Shown: in pieces, positions 10,398 through 21,748 of the stretch
How positions within the stretch are numbered: position 1 is the first letter of the stretch
How the letters are laid out: each line of letters begins with the position of its first letter
DNA from: Cichorium intybus
Lineage: Eukaryota > Streptophyta > Magnoliopsida > Asterales > Asteraceae
Direction of reading: 5' to 3'
DNA: 64,000 nt
Assembly: GCA_023525715.1 (NCBI GenBank)
Contig: CM042013.1
Coordinates: 84,122,494 to 84,186,493, forward strand
Program-made: the position numbers and the translations under genes
Notes under the pieces: generated by a model
Seen by the model: the letters and a program-made list of their open reading frames with translations, nothing else
The model's database searches: none
Told to the model about the DNA's origin: nothing

Positions 10398-10540
10398 AAT
10401 TGGTATCAGAGCCTTGGTTTGAGGGATTTGGATGAACTGTATTGGGAATCCAAACTCAAACTTAGGACTGAGCGATTTTGTTAAGAAAATGTTTTTGGAA
10501 GGTTAAATTAAAGTAAAAGAAGATGTGATGCGACCGTCAG
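10398..10540 (+). mobile_element. Leader of a third, truncated chromovirus copy
   Basis: The sequence repeats 3607-3748: an intact tRNA-Met primer site (10401-10412), then the leader up to CGACCGTCAG. It stops at a junction with a different chromovirus at 10541. Confidence 0.85.
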
Positions 10541-10986
10541 CCGAAGGTGATTTGGTGATGTTAAAGGTATCACCTTGGAAAGGTGTGATGAGATTTGGTA
10601 AAAATGGCAAATTAAGTCCCAAATATGTTGGACCATTCAAAATATTGAAGGAAGTTGGCTCACAAGCTTTCAAGCTTCAATTGCCCTCTGAATTTAATGG
10701 ATACATGATACGTTTCATGTATGCTATTTAAAAAAATATTTTGGCAAGGATAATGACATCATTCCATGAAAGACTTGAAAGTTGAACCTTCCAATAAGTT
10801 AGTCGAAGAACCGGAAGCCATAATCGAGGAAAAGACAAAGAAGTTAAGAAATAAAGAGATCGAACTAGTTTTGGTTCAATGGAAACATTCATACGGACCG
10901 AATCGTACATGGGAAACAAAAGCGGAGATGATGAAACGTTATCCTAATATTATGGATTTTAAAACGATTATCCTCTTAAGGAGGGA
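10541..10986 (+). pseudogene. Integrase C-terminus/chromodomain of a second chromovirus
   Basis: The frame 10525-10731 reads GDLVMLKVSPWKGVMRFGK and GKLSPKYVGPFKIL, the GPF/Y module that ends chromovirus integrase. After a frameshift near 10705 the frame 10766-11044 gives EEPEAIIEEKTKKLRNK and LVLVQWKH, a chromodomain, ending at a purine tract. Sequence identity to the 2159-10397 element is clearly lower, so this is a different family. Everything 5' of the integrase tail is missing. Confidence 0.85.
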
Positions 10987-12550
<1,564 letters not shown>

Positions 12551-12635
12551 TTTAAATACAAACTCCAAGCTTCTGTAGTTCTTCGAGGATTGTTGATTCG
12601 GTTATCAGGGCTTTGATTCAACAGGGGAGAAAAAG

Positions 12636-13665
12636 ATGGATCTTCAAAATCTTGTTATAGTTCTGCAAGCAGCAGTTAGCCCCAATCCTGCCGAACGGAG
12701 AGCTGCCAAAGAGAGCCTTAACCAGGTATATTGTTTCTGATTACGAATGTTATCGATTGATTATGTTTGACAGGAGGAGGATTCACAATTGTTGCTTCTT
12801 TACTTGATTTGTCCCTGATTCGATATTCTCTATTCGGTTTTTCAATCGAAAATCGTAATTCCGTTTTTAAGCTTACGTTTTTGATGAAATATCGCTAAGT
12901 TTTGCATTGGTGGGCCATGTTTCGGTTGGGATGATTGATTGATTAGTTTCTGTTAGAGCAGCTTCAATTCAATTTCTGTTTGAAGGTTTTAGTTTCTTTA
13001 GCTGTGTTGAATATTCAATTTTCTGAAAAACTTTTTGCTTCTCAGTACCAGTACACCCCTCAGCATTTGGTGAGGCTGCTACAGATCGTTGTAGATGGAA
13101 ATTGTGATATAGCTGTACGGCAGGTTGCCAGTATTCATTTTAAAAACTTCATAGCTAAAAACTGGTCACCCCATGATCCAGGTACATCACTTTTTTAAAT
13201 TAGTGTCTAATTCGAATCTCTATATACATCAGTACCAATTGTAGTAGCGCATAAATTTCCATACAATTGTCAACAAGTTCCTGAAAGAACGTATATGTGC
13301 TTGAACTTATTCAAACTTTTTATTAACCTTATGCTATTTTAGACGAACAATCGAAGATTTTGCCAAGTGATAAAGAGTTGGTAAGGTAGAACATCCTTGT
13401 GTTTGTAGCACAAGTTCTTCCACTGTTGAGGTAAACATGGTTACCTGAGTGGTTGCATTTGTTGCTCTTGTCTTCCCCCTTACGTTATGAATGATATTGT
13501 TATAATTGATTACAGGGCACGGTTGGGTGAGTGTCTCAAGACAATTATACATGCGGATTATCCTGAACAATGGCCAGGTTTATTACACTGGGTGACACAT
13601 AATTTGCAAGACCAGCAAGTTTATGGAGCTCTTTTTGTGCTTAGAATCCTTTCTAGAAAATATGG
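12636..13665 (+). pseudogene. SAD2-like: SAD2/importin-beta-like gene, first four exons only
   Basis: Nuclear import receptors of the importin-beta (IPO7/8, plant SAD2) family are about 1,000 residues of HEAT repeats; only the first ~140 are here. Exon 1 is 12636-12725 (MDLQNLVIVLQAAVSPNP...), exon 2 13046-13181 (PQHLVRLLQIVVDGN, ASIHFKNFIAKNW), exon 3 13343-13430 and exon 4 13516-13665 (GECLKTIIHADYPEQWPGLL, YGALFVLRILSRKYG). All four have GT-AG borders in correct phase. Exon 3 contains TAG in the VR-NILVFV stretch, probably from CAG. After exon 4 the sequence passes through a short piece of intron into a second copy of the upstream leader, so the gene is truncated and non-functional. Confidence 0.88.
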
Positions 13666-13709
13666 GTAAGTACCTTCTGATACATGCACCTGTTCATATG
13701 CTTCCTTGT

Positions 13710-13957
13710 ATATATGAAATAGAAGCAGATTTCTAGAAGGAATGAGAGGGGTAGGGGGTTTTGGAGTTTTAAGGGGGGTGGGTCTTTTTAGACCATTTGT
13801 ATGACTCCACCTGCCTTCTACGTGTTGCTTCGTTAACGTTTCCAGGTCCAGGTTTCCTTTCACCCTTAAAAGAGAAACGTCGGAGTCGATAGAGAGACAC
13901 TTAGTTTGGTGTTCGGTTAATTACCAACACTAACAGTAGAAGCACCGCCGTTTCACA
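13710..13957 (+). repeat. Gene leader/promoter-like segment, copy 2
   Basis: Second copy of 12308-12550, placed between the SAD2-like fragment and the ABC-transporter fragment. The copies share small differences throughout, so the duplication is not very recent. Confidence 0.9.
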
Positions 13958-14069
13958 CCACTTGTGAGTTCCTATTAGAAAACAAGTAGTAAGTGTAAGT
14001 GAAGAAAAAGGGTATTAGATCTTGTGAGAGATAATTCTTGCAGTGAAGGATAGATTCTCTGGTGGAGGT

Positions 14070-14855
14070 ATGCATGGTCACAGAGGTGAGCGAACTTCGC
14101 TGCTTAATAGGAATGTAAGTTTCCATGAGCTCTGAATTAGAACGTCCCACTTTGATTTCCATACCCTTTTGAACTGGAATTCAACGACTCATCTGGGTTT
14201 ATCATTTATATCCTTTGTTTTGGTGGATTATTTACAGGGTTTGAGGATAAACGATCCATTGGCAAATGGAGAGCCGAATGATCTTGAGCTTGGAGACGCG
14301 GTGCCGGTAATTTAGTATTTCTTTCAACTTCCAGTTTACACACCCCAACTGTTCGATAAAATGCCCAAATGAAACTCATCTTCACATTTCTCTAACTTCA
14401 TTCATGAAAACTCAATAGGCTGCAAATGTGAGTTATATGAGAGTCGTCTCTCTGGTAAGTCGATGCTGTTTCCATCATTTTTCTCACTTTCATATATCGA
14501 ATTATGTTTTCTTTGTGAAGATATCAAGTTCTTAATTAATCACTTAACAGGCAAAACCAGAAGCAAAAACCAGAAGCAGGAAGATTAATCATTGGTACTA
14601 TCGCATTATTAACTGCATCCACATCAAGTATCTTGATTGTATGTCTACATATTTTCATCTACTTCAATCTAATTCCATTTTCAAAAAAAAATAATTTCAA
14701 TTTCGTTTTTATATTTTTATAACATTTAGCCAAGATTTGGTGGGACAATAATTGATATTGTTTCTGGAGATCTTCAAACAAATGTTGATTTGGTGATTTT
14801 AGATTTGGCATCGCGAAGCCTTGCATTTAGGCTAGGTCTGGGCACCGACTTGTGA
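14070..14855 (+). pseudogene. ABCB27-like: ABCB27/ALS1 (TAP2-like) half-transporter, 5' fragment
   Basis: The family is a tonoplast ABC half-transporter linked to aluminium tolerance. Exons read from GT-AG borders: 14070-14114 (MHGHRGERTSLLNRN), 14238-14306 (LANGEPNDLELGDAVP), 14419-14454 (AANVSYMRVVSL), 14551-14638 (AKPEA ... LIIGTIALLTASTS) and 14730 onward (PRFGGTIIDIVSGD). This matches the family's N-terminal region up to the first membrane segment. Exon 4 holds a 13-nt tandem duplication that shifts the frame; without it the exon would be exactly 25 codons. The last exon drifts away from the family and stops at 14853-14855. The ATP-binding domain is absent. Confidence 0.8.
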
Positions 14856-15346
14856 CTTTGGGGAAGTTGTTGTCAATCGGGTTGGTAATGTCTGATCCAA
14901 ATCAAATCTAACTTTTCAGTAATTGAGGCATAGACGAATGAAAAGAATGATATATTTCTATAAAATCAACATTAGAGAGGTTGGATCTCTCCCAAAGAAT
15001 CTGTTATTGGTTACAAAATAACATAATGAATGAATGAATGAATGTCCTACTCTCACTTCTCTCATCTCTTTATGTAATGACACAACTGATTAAATGCACA
15101 TGTAATGAAAATCAGAGAAAACTACAGTTTTTTTAGGAATGGCCAATAGAATGTGTGATTTTTTCGGGCATATGAACCCCATTCAACAACGGGCCATCAA
15201 CTTTGAGCAGGTATTTACTTATTTCTTCTTAAATTTTATTAGTTTTATATACAAAGAACGATGATAACCTTAAAATATTTAAAAGAAAAAACGATAAGAA
15301 AAAAAAACTCAAAGCCGTCTAACCCACTTACTAAGTTTTAATCCAA
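14856..15346 (+). other. Non-coding tail of the capture segment
   Basis: Mostly AT-rich. One exon-like stretch at 15137-15210 lies between an acceptor-like TTTTTTTAG and a donor-like CAG/GTATTT and is open (GMANRMCDFFGHMNP...); I do not recognise it. Confidence 0.4.
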
Positions 15347-15373
15347 CCCGTGCGAAGCACAGGCTCAACCTAG
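15347..15373 (+). mobile_element. Helitron 3' terminus (hairpin plus CTAG)
   Basis: CCCGTGC (15347-15353) and GCACAGG (15357-15363) form a stem with one mismatch around GAA. Seven bases later the sequence ends CTAG followed by T. A GC-rich hairpin 5-12 bases before CTRR, inserted next to T, is the standard plant Helitron 3' end. The 5' end (TC after A) was not located, so how much of 11649-15373 belongs to the element is unresolved. Confidence 0.72.
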
Positions 15374-15374
15374 T

Positions 15375-17024
15375 TAGTGATGAGTCATAAGCACTATCAA
15401 TACGGAAGAATTCTTTAGTCGACACGTAGTCTTTTATCCAAGCATATCCAAATTACTCTGTAGTATAAATAAGGCCGTCAAACATTATTTTCATTCATAT
15501 AAAAGCAATCAAAACTTTTTGAAAGAATTAATGGTATTTTGAGGAGATCATAATTTCGAATATCAGCTAGAGGTATGTTTTTTATATTGCAAAGTCTTTA
15601 TAATTAATAGTTTTTAGTTGTTGATACAGTTATGAAATTACGACGTTAGTCTATTTTTTTTACTACGTTAATGTTATATTTTTAACCGTATTGTTTTGAT
15701 ATTTTAAACTTATTTTGAAATATGTTATTATATAACTAAAATATTAGTTATATTTTAACTTATGTTTATTCGGTCGGTAACTATTTTTGTATACCCACGA
15801 GGTTTAGATTGTTTTGTAAAGTATTATTATATAACGGAAATATTATTAGTTCTATAATAACGAACACTTTTCTGTTTATAACCGTTTTCATATTAGACTG
15901 AAAAATTATATGAAATAGTTAACAATACGTTATTATATAACGAAAATATTATTAACTATGTTTAGTCAGTTAATAACATTAGATATAATTTTAATCTTTT
16001 AGATCCAGGAGACACTTTTGGGACTATTTGAGAAGTGACACAAACACGAGTCGTATCAGGTGAGTACATGTGGATTTTCCCAAACGGGGTACATAGCAAA
16101 ATAAATATTTTGAGTGAAAGAACTATACTGAAAATAAGCTAGTTCTTTTAAATAATTTATGAAATATAAAAGCATATTATAAGTCTTTTTACTTAGATGC
16201 TTTTAAAGTTATTACGACTCTATATTTGTGATGGCAAATAATTATATTGTGCAAAGTTATTATTTTATGCATAACATGGCATATGTGTGTGATTGAGTCA
16301 AAGAAAGAAAAGTGGTGATTATGCATACATTGTGTGTGAGTCTCACAGTTAATAAAAGAATAATCGACTAGCCAATGATGTCCCGAAAGGGATAAGCAAG
16401 ACTCTACTGGGGTGTTACCCTCCCTCGCGAAGTAGATGTCTATAAAAAGATGTCACGATAGGATGATTTGTTCACCTATCATGGTTAGTTGAAAAGTGTC
16501 ACACCCAGATGACACGGTCCTATAAGGGCCTAGATGCGGTACATAACCGTAAGTTTAAATGAATATGATAAAATGAGACGGGATGGACCCGCAAGTTTGC
16601 ATTGAATGTTATAAAGCATTACATAGTTTGCATTTTACATGAATTATGATTTTAGTTAAAAGATGTTTATCAAATGTGTGCGATAATATATTGTGTCTAA
16701 ACCCATGTAACTCACGAGACAATTTTGTCTTACGTATTTCGCTATGTATCTCAGGATCCTGAACAAGATGTTAGAAGATGATAGACAATAAAAGTAGACT
16801 TTCTTTGGAGATAGAGGAGGGACAGGGTTCCTTTGTGCAAGTCTACTACTTTACTATGGTTTTATTTTGATAGTAAGTTGTAACACCCAGTGTCGGTTTG
16901 TATTTTGAAATAAATAAAACTTTGATATTTTTATGGGACCGTATTTTGCTAAATTATGGCTTCATGTCATAAATGTTTTGAAAACCATTGTATTTTAAAT
17001 GTTCTAAAAAAACAGGGTGTTACA
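15375..17024 (+). mobile_element. Ty3-type LTR, 5' truncated
   Basis: No ORF. A TATA box (TATAAATA) is at 15464-15471, a consensus splice donor (CAG/GTGAGTACATG) at 16060, a row of hairpins at 16381-16591, ACTCACGAG plus a perfect inverted repeat (AGACAA/TTGTCT, 16717-16730), an acceptor-like TCTCAG/G at 16754 and the end AGGGTGTTACA at 17024. This is the same order as in the 2159-3606 LTR. No primer-binding site follows: the next bases belong to a copia integrase, so this is a solo or truncated LTR. A TGTAACACCC at 16879 mirrors the terminal GGGTGTTACA and may mark an internal rearrangement. Confidence 0.65.
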
Positions 17025-17050
17025 ATAAAGATGATCAAGACGGTCCCAGG
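17025..17050 (+). pseudogene. Copia element F integrase, first piece
   Basis: The codons KMIKTVPG lead directly into TPQQN at 19658 once the element at 17051-19652 and one target duplication are set aside. This is the conserved block before the catalytic glutamate of copia integrase. Confidence 0.75.
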
Positions 17051-17399
17051 TGTTAGTGCTAATTATCGTTGACCAACTCGTAGTTTGATAAGTTTTGGGA
17101 TTGTATTATCAAACTTTCTATATTGATGGAATGAACTTACTTTCACTTGAATGGTTTTAAGTAATAAACAATCTTTTATCATATATGTTGCCTCTGATAA
17201 TCTGTACTCTGATTACTTGTCTCTATCCGAAATTCAGTATTGAATTTCGGACTCCGTCCTTTCGGTGAAACTCAGTAACAGAACGTAATCCACTCAGAAG
17301 ATTGAGCTCAGAAGTTCATACTCAGAACCAAGTCAGAAAGTCAGAACATACATAACTATTTTCAGATACACTCTGATAACATCAGCCAGGACTCCGAAA

Positions 17400-18574
17400 A
17401 TTTCCAATCTCCAACTCCGAAATCTTCTACTCTGAAATCTCCAACTCCGAAATCTCCTACTCCGAAATCTCCAACTCCGAAATCTCCAACTCCGAAATCC
17501 CCTCCTCCGAAATCCCCAACTCCAATCCCCTCCTCTCGGAAATCTCCTCATCAGAAATCCAATCATTCAGACGACGAGATCTTTGTATACTCACCAATCA
17601 AGGATTCTGATCCACCAGAGATCAAGAAAAGAAAATCAAAATTCTTTGACGATCAAGCCAATGAACATGCTAAAGAATTCAGCAACGAGTCGGAACATGA
17701 TCAATATCAAGCTGATCCAACTGGTCCCAGCAATTCCATCTACTCAAACACCAATTATCGACTAATAACCGACTCAGACTTCCAACCCTTCAAATCATAC
17801 AATCCTCCCCCATCAAAAGAATACAACTGGGATCTTCCTCTGGCCCCCAACGCAGAAAAATATAAGTATACTTTGAACCTCTCGGCAGTTTCAGGACCTT
17901 TCAAAGATCTAGCTGCCCACGATAGAAACTTGCAATTCTTCAAGAGATGGACCAAACCTCAAGAAGAAACTTGGTCAAATGAAGTCGTAACTGCAGTCCG
18001 AAGTATTAAAAGGAAACATTTTCAGAAAGCAGAATTCTTTGAATTTGAGCTTGTCAGAAATGGTGACTACAACAACACATCTCGGATAACAGAAGCCGAC
18101 TTCAGAAATATGAACCCAGCCGACATTTTCTCGATAACCATGAAGCTGTCTCATAAAGAAGATCAATTCGCTAGAGAAGCTTACGTTGCGGCGAGAAGAT
18201 TTCTACATCGTTTAGTAGAGGAATTCTGCTACAATGATGCAGAAATGTATAAAATCATCAAAGATCATCCGGAACCACAGATCATACCAAAACCTGACTT
18301 GTCTATGCCAGACAACAGAACTAACTGGAAGAAAGGTGCCACCTTCGATCCAGAACTTGGCCTAGTGTACAAGAATGAAAAAGAATTTCTTTTTCTTCGT
18401 GCTGACCAACTCAGAAGAGTTACCAATAGTATGCTAGACAAGTACATCATAGCTGTGGAAAGATCAAAATCCTCAGAACCAGAAGCCCAGAAAGAACTCC
18501 TTATCAGAATGAAGTGGCTTCTGGAAGTCAGAAAATTTTGGAGATTTGCTGTAAAACAAGGAATACTGGATTAA
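17400..18574 (+). CDS. Orphan ORF of element E, unknown function
   Basis: About 390 codons are open with no stop, from the truncated LTR border to TAA at 18572-18574. The N-terminal part is a proline-rich repeat with the unit SPTPK encoded by repeated CTCCGAAAT, followed by an acidic/basic stretch (KKRKS) and then a folded-looking region with many charged residues (FKDLAAHDRNLQFFKRW, NPADIFSITMKLSH, ARRFLHRLVEEF). It lies just upstream of the 3' LTR, the position of the extra ORF in some copia elements such as SIRE relatives, and the ADIFSI segment resembles what I recall of those. No gag, protease, integrase or RT motif is present. No ATG is secure, since the original start was probably deleted. 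Confidence 0.55.
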
Positions 18575-18618
18575 CGATACTGAATCAAAGCCCTCGTTTG
18601 GTCACCGAAGGGGGAATT

Positions 18619-19652
18619 GTTAGTGCTAATTATCGTTGACCAACTCGTAGTTTGATAAGTTTTGGGATTGTATTATCAAACTTTCTATATTGATGGAATG
18701 AACTTACTTTCACTTAAATGCTTTTAAGTAATGAACAATCTTTATCATATATGTTGCCTCTGATAATCTGTACTCTGATTACTTGTCTCTATCCGAAATT
18801 CAATATTGAATTTCGGACTCCGTCCTTTCGGAGAAACTCAGTAACAGAACGTAATCCACTCAGAAGATTGAGCTCAGAAGTTCATACTCAGAACCAAGTC
18901 AGAAAGTCAGAACATACATAACTATTTCCAGATACACTCTGATAACATCAGCCAGGACTCCGAAATCCACTCAGGATTTCGGACTATCAACATAAATATA
19001 TCATTGGAAATATCACACTTAAGCATTCAACAAAGAAGACTGAAGAACAAAGAATATCTAAGAGATAAGGCAAAGGATAAGTACGTCAACTTATAGGATA
19101 TGATTAGACTAGATCAAGCATGGTCATCTAGAAGCATGTCTATTGTACTTTAGAGCATTATTAAATTATAGACAAGCCGACCTAGTCTGATATTGTATTA
19201 TAATAATAGATTTACCTTTCTTATCTGACTGAAGAGAGACGTGTTGTCTCCTCTTCAGTCCATAGGTTATTACCAGAAGGTCCTCCCTTAGTCTATAAAA
19301 GGGAGACCAAGTTCATCTTCAGTCCTCATGGTTTAGAGAGACTTTATGTAATACTTTCTCTTATTAATACATTCTCTCATTCCATCAACTCTTATGTTAT
19401 CATCTGCATTTCTCATCTCTCTCTCATTTCTAGTACTCTTACTTTAAGTCTTTATATTTCCAAGTTACTTAAATGTCTATATTTACTATTTATTGTTGAG
19501 CTATTAAGATCTGTTCTAAGTATTAACTCCTATTTATAATTCCGCATCCATCTCAAGTCTTCGGACTTGTCCCTCTCCGAAACTCATAATTTCGGACTCT
19601 CAATTTCCGCAATCTTTTATTCCGCACTTACTTAGAATATTTGGCGACAACA
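18619..19652 (+). repeat. 3' LTR of element E
   Basis: 1034 bp, TG...CA. Its first ~340 bp match 17051-17399. It is rich in CCGAAA/TTTCGG motifs. Confidence 0.88.
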
Positions 19653-19873
19653 CCAGGAACCCCTCAGCAGAATTGTGTAGCTGAGAGAATGAATATAACT
19701 TTGAATGAAAGGGCTAGAAGCATGAGGTTGAATGCCGTTTTACCTAAGACATTCTGGGCTGATGCAGTTAACACTATAGCCTACTTGATCAATCGTTCAC
19801 CTTGTGTTCCCTTGGATTTTAAATTACCAGAAGAAATGTAGCAAGGGAAGGAAGTAAGTCTCAAGTGGGAGAT
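19653..19873 (+). pseudogene. Copia element F integrase, second piece
   Basis: It reads TPQQNCVAERMNITLNERAR and FWADAVNTIAYLINRSP, containing the catalytic glutamate region (VAER) and the C-terminal integrase core of a Ty1/copia element. A TAG follows EEM at 19839, where tryptophan is expected. The sequence then jumps within ten codons to a polypurine tract (AAGTGGGAGAT) and the LTR, so RT and RNase H are deleted. Confidence 0.88.
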
Positions 19874-20238
19874 TGTTGAGTGTGAAGCCACTCTTGTGGT
19901 TTGTCAAAGTAGCTGCAGAAAAACGTGTGAAGTTGGTGAAGATTTTTTGCTCAGTCAAAGAAGGATGCAAGACAAAAGCCATTTTTCTTCTGCTACCACC
20001 CTTTGTTGATCTTACATCTCACATTTCACATTACCTTCTCATGTATATAAATAGAGGCATTCAGTTGAGAACATTTGTACCACACCACACAAAAACACAG
20101 AAGAAATAACACGTTCCTTGTTACCCACCGTGGACGTAGGTCGGTTTTGGGCCGAACCACGTTAAATTCTTGTGTTCTTAATTTGTGAGCTGAGTGTGTG
20201 AGTTTCGTGTTCGTATGCTAAGTGTCTCGATCTTAACA
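19874..20238 (+). repeat. 3' LTR of copia element F
   Basis: It starts TGTTGAGTGTGAAGCC after the polypurine tract and ends CTTAACA. TATA-like TATATAAATA is near 20043. About 365 bp, a normal copia LTR length. No intact partner LTR is seen. Confidence 0.75.
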
Positions 20239-21748
20239 GTAATTAACATCAATAATTAGACCTTGAACATGTTCAACAATTCAATCAGAATTTATCATTA
20301 TAGTCCATTTTTAGTACGTGCTTCTAACTTTACTTAACTAACAAGTCTTTCTATTTTTTTATATTAATATAAAAAAATTGGACGAAAAAAAGATGACTAT
20401 GATGGATGTTTCTACAAATATGTTATCTAAACACCTTCCGTAGTCGGGGGAATAAAAAGACCAAAATTGCAACATATAACCAAGGGTTTAAGTTGTCATG
20501 ATTTTAATGTTCTTATATTAAAGGTGTAAACTAGGATGACTAAAATCAATATGAAACATTAAATAAGGTCCAAAAATGCAATCTAACTTTTTGAATAATC
20601 AAATAGAGAATTATCAACTATTATGCACATTTTCAAAATATACCAAATTTATATAAATGGTTCTTGCTTAATAGAATAATTACAAAAAAGTATTGTTTCA
20701 TTGGTTCTAAAAATTATATTAATGATTATTTTCTAATAGCAAATTTAGAAAAATTATCTTTTTGTTTATAAAATTATCAAAATTGTCCTTACATTTAAGA
20801 AAACTACAAAAATAGTCTTCGTCAAATTGTAAATGGTCTTTGTTTTTCATAGAATTATAGATATTGTCATTGTCTAATAGCAGAAAAACAATAATAATCC
20901 CTTTGTTTCATAAATTTATAAAATGATAACTGTCGAATAACAAATTAACAAACATAGTCTTCGTATTTCGTAAAAATTACATAAATGAATATTTTGTAAG
21001 AGACATTACAAATAAAATCATGCAAGGTGCGTATCATTCCACTAATTATAGTTAAACTTGGGGACCAAAACTTTAATTTACTAAAAAAACTATTATGATA
21101 ATTTATTTTGACTTTCATTTAAGCTTGCTCTAAAATTAACAATTTAGTTTGGGAAATCAAAAGAACCGACTTTGATTTTCAGAGTCGATCCGAAACAAGG
21201 TATTATTTTAAGTTTGTTTTATATCAATAATCTTTATATTTTATAATGGACTAATTATGAAAAAATACCAAATTTTGTCAAAAATTCGATTTAACACCAA
21301 CTTTTAAAATGTTTGGAAAAAACCATTTTTGGTAAAAGTTTTAATCGAAACGATTGTTATCCGTTAGATTCGGTTTTACAGGTCATAATGATCTGCAAAA
21401 ACCACCAATTTTTTTGTAAAAAGTTTTATCGAAGCAATTATTTACCGGCTTTTTTAGGTTATAATGGTCGAGTTAAAATAGTTTATCAAAAATTAATGGT
21501 TTTATTAAAGTAAATAAAAATTATTTATTAAATCCAAAAAAAATATAATATAATATTTTTTTTCCTAATTAGCCATATTTTAATACCCGAAAAGTCTGGT
21601 CACTAATTCTCCAAAGAAGACAACACAATCTCCATATTTCAAAATGACGTGTTTCATAATAAGTCAAACCGTATACTTCATATTCAAATTGACCATACGT
21701 ATAGATATACCAGGATCGGAAAATCAAAAACTAGTCAATGACTTTCAA
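20239..21748. other. AT-rich intergenic DNA
   Basis: I see no gene. Between about 20640 and 21000 there are loose repeats of the type ATAAAAATGGTCTTTGTTTCATA, strongly decayed. The last ~200 bp are the 3' flank of the MCTP gene. Confidence 0.6.

Larger units (their letters stand above)
17051..19652 (+). mobile_element. Non-autonomous LTR element E (internally deleted)
   Basis: Target duplication CCAGG flanks it at 17046-17050 and 19653-19657. The right LTR is 18619-19652 (TGTTAGTGCTAATTATCG ... GGCGACAACA, TATA box TATAAAA at 19294). The left LTR keeps only its first ~349 bp (17051-17399). There it joins the interior within a shared CTCCGAAA string, deleting the rest of the LTR, the primer site, gag and pol. 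What remains is one long ORF next to the 3' LTR. Confidence 0.88.

Noticed and set aside
16879..17024. A 146-bp MITE/TRIM bounded by TGTAACACCC and GGGTGTTACA
   Set aside because: No matching target duplication flanks it, and the right end is better explained as the 3' end of the larger Ty3 LTR. I mention it only as a possible rearrangement.
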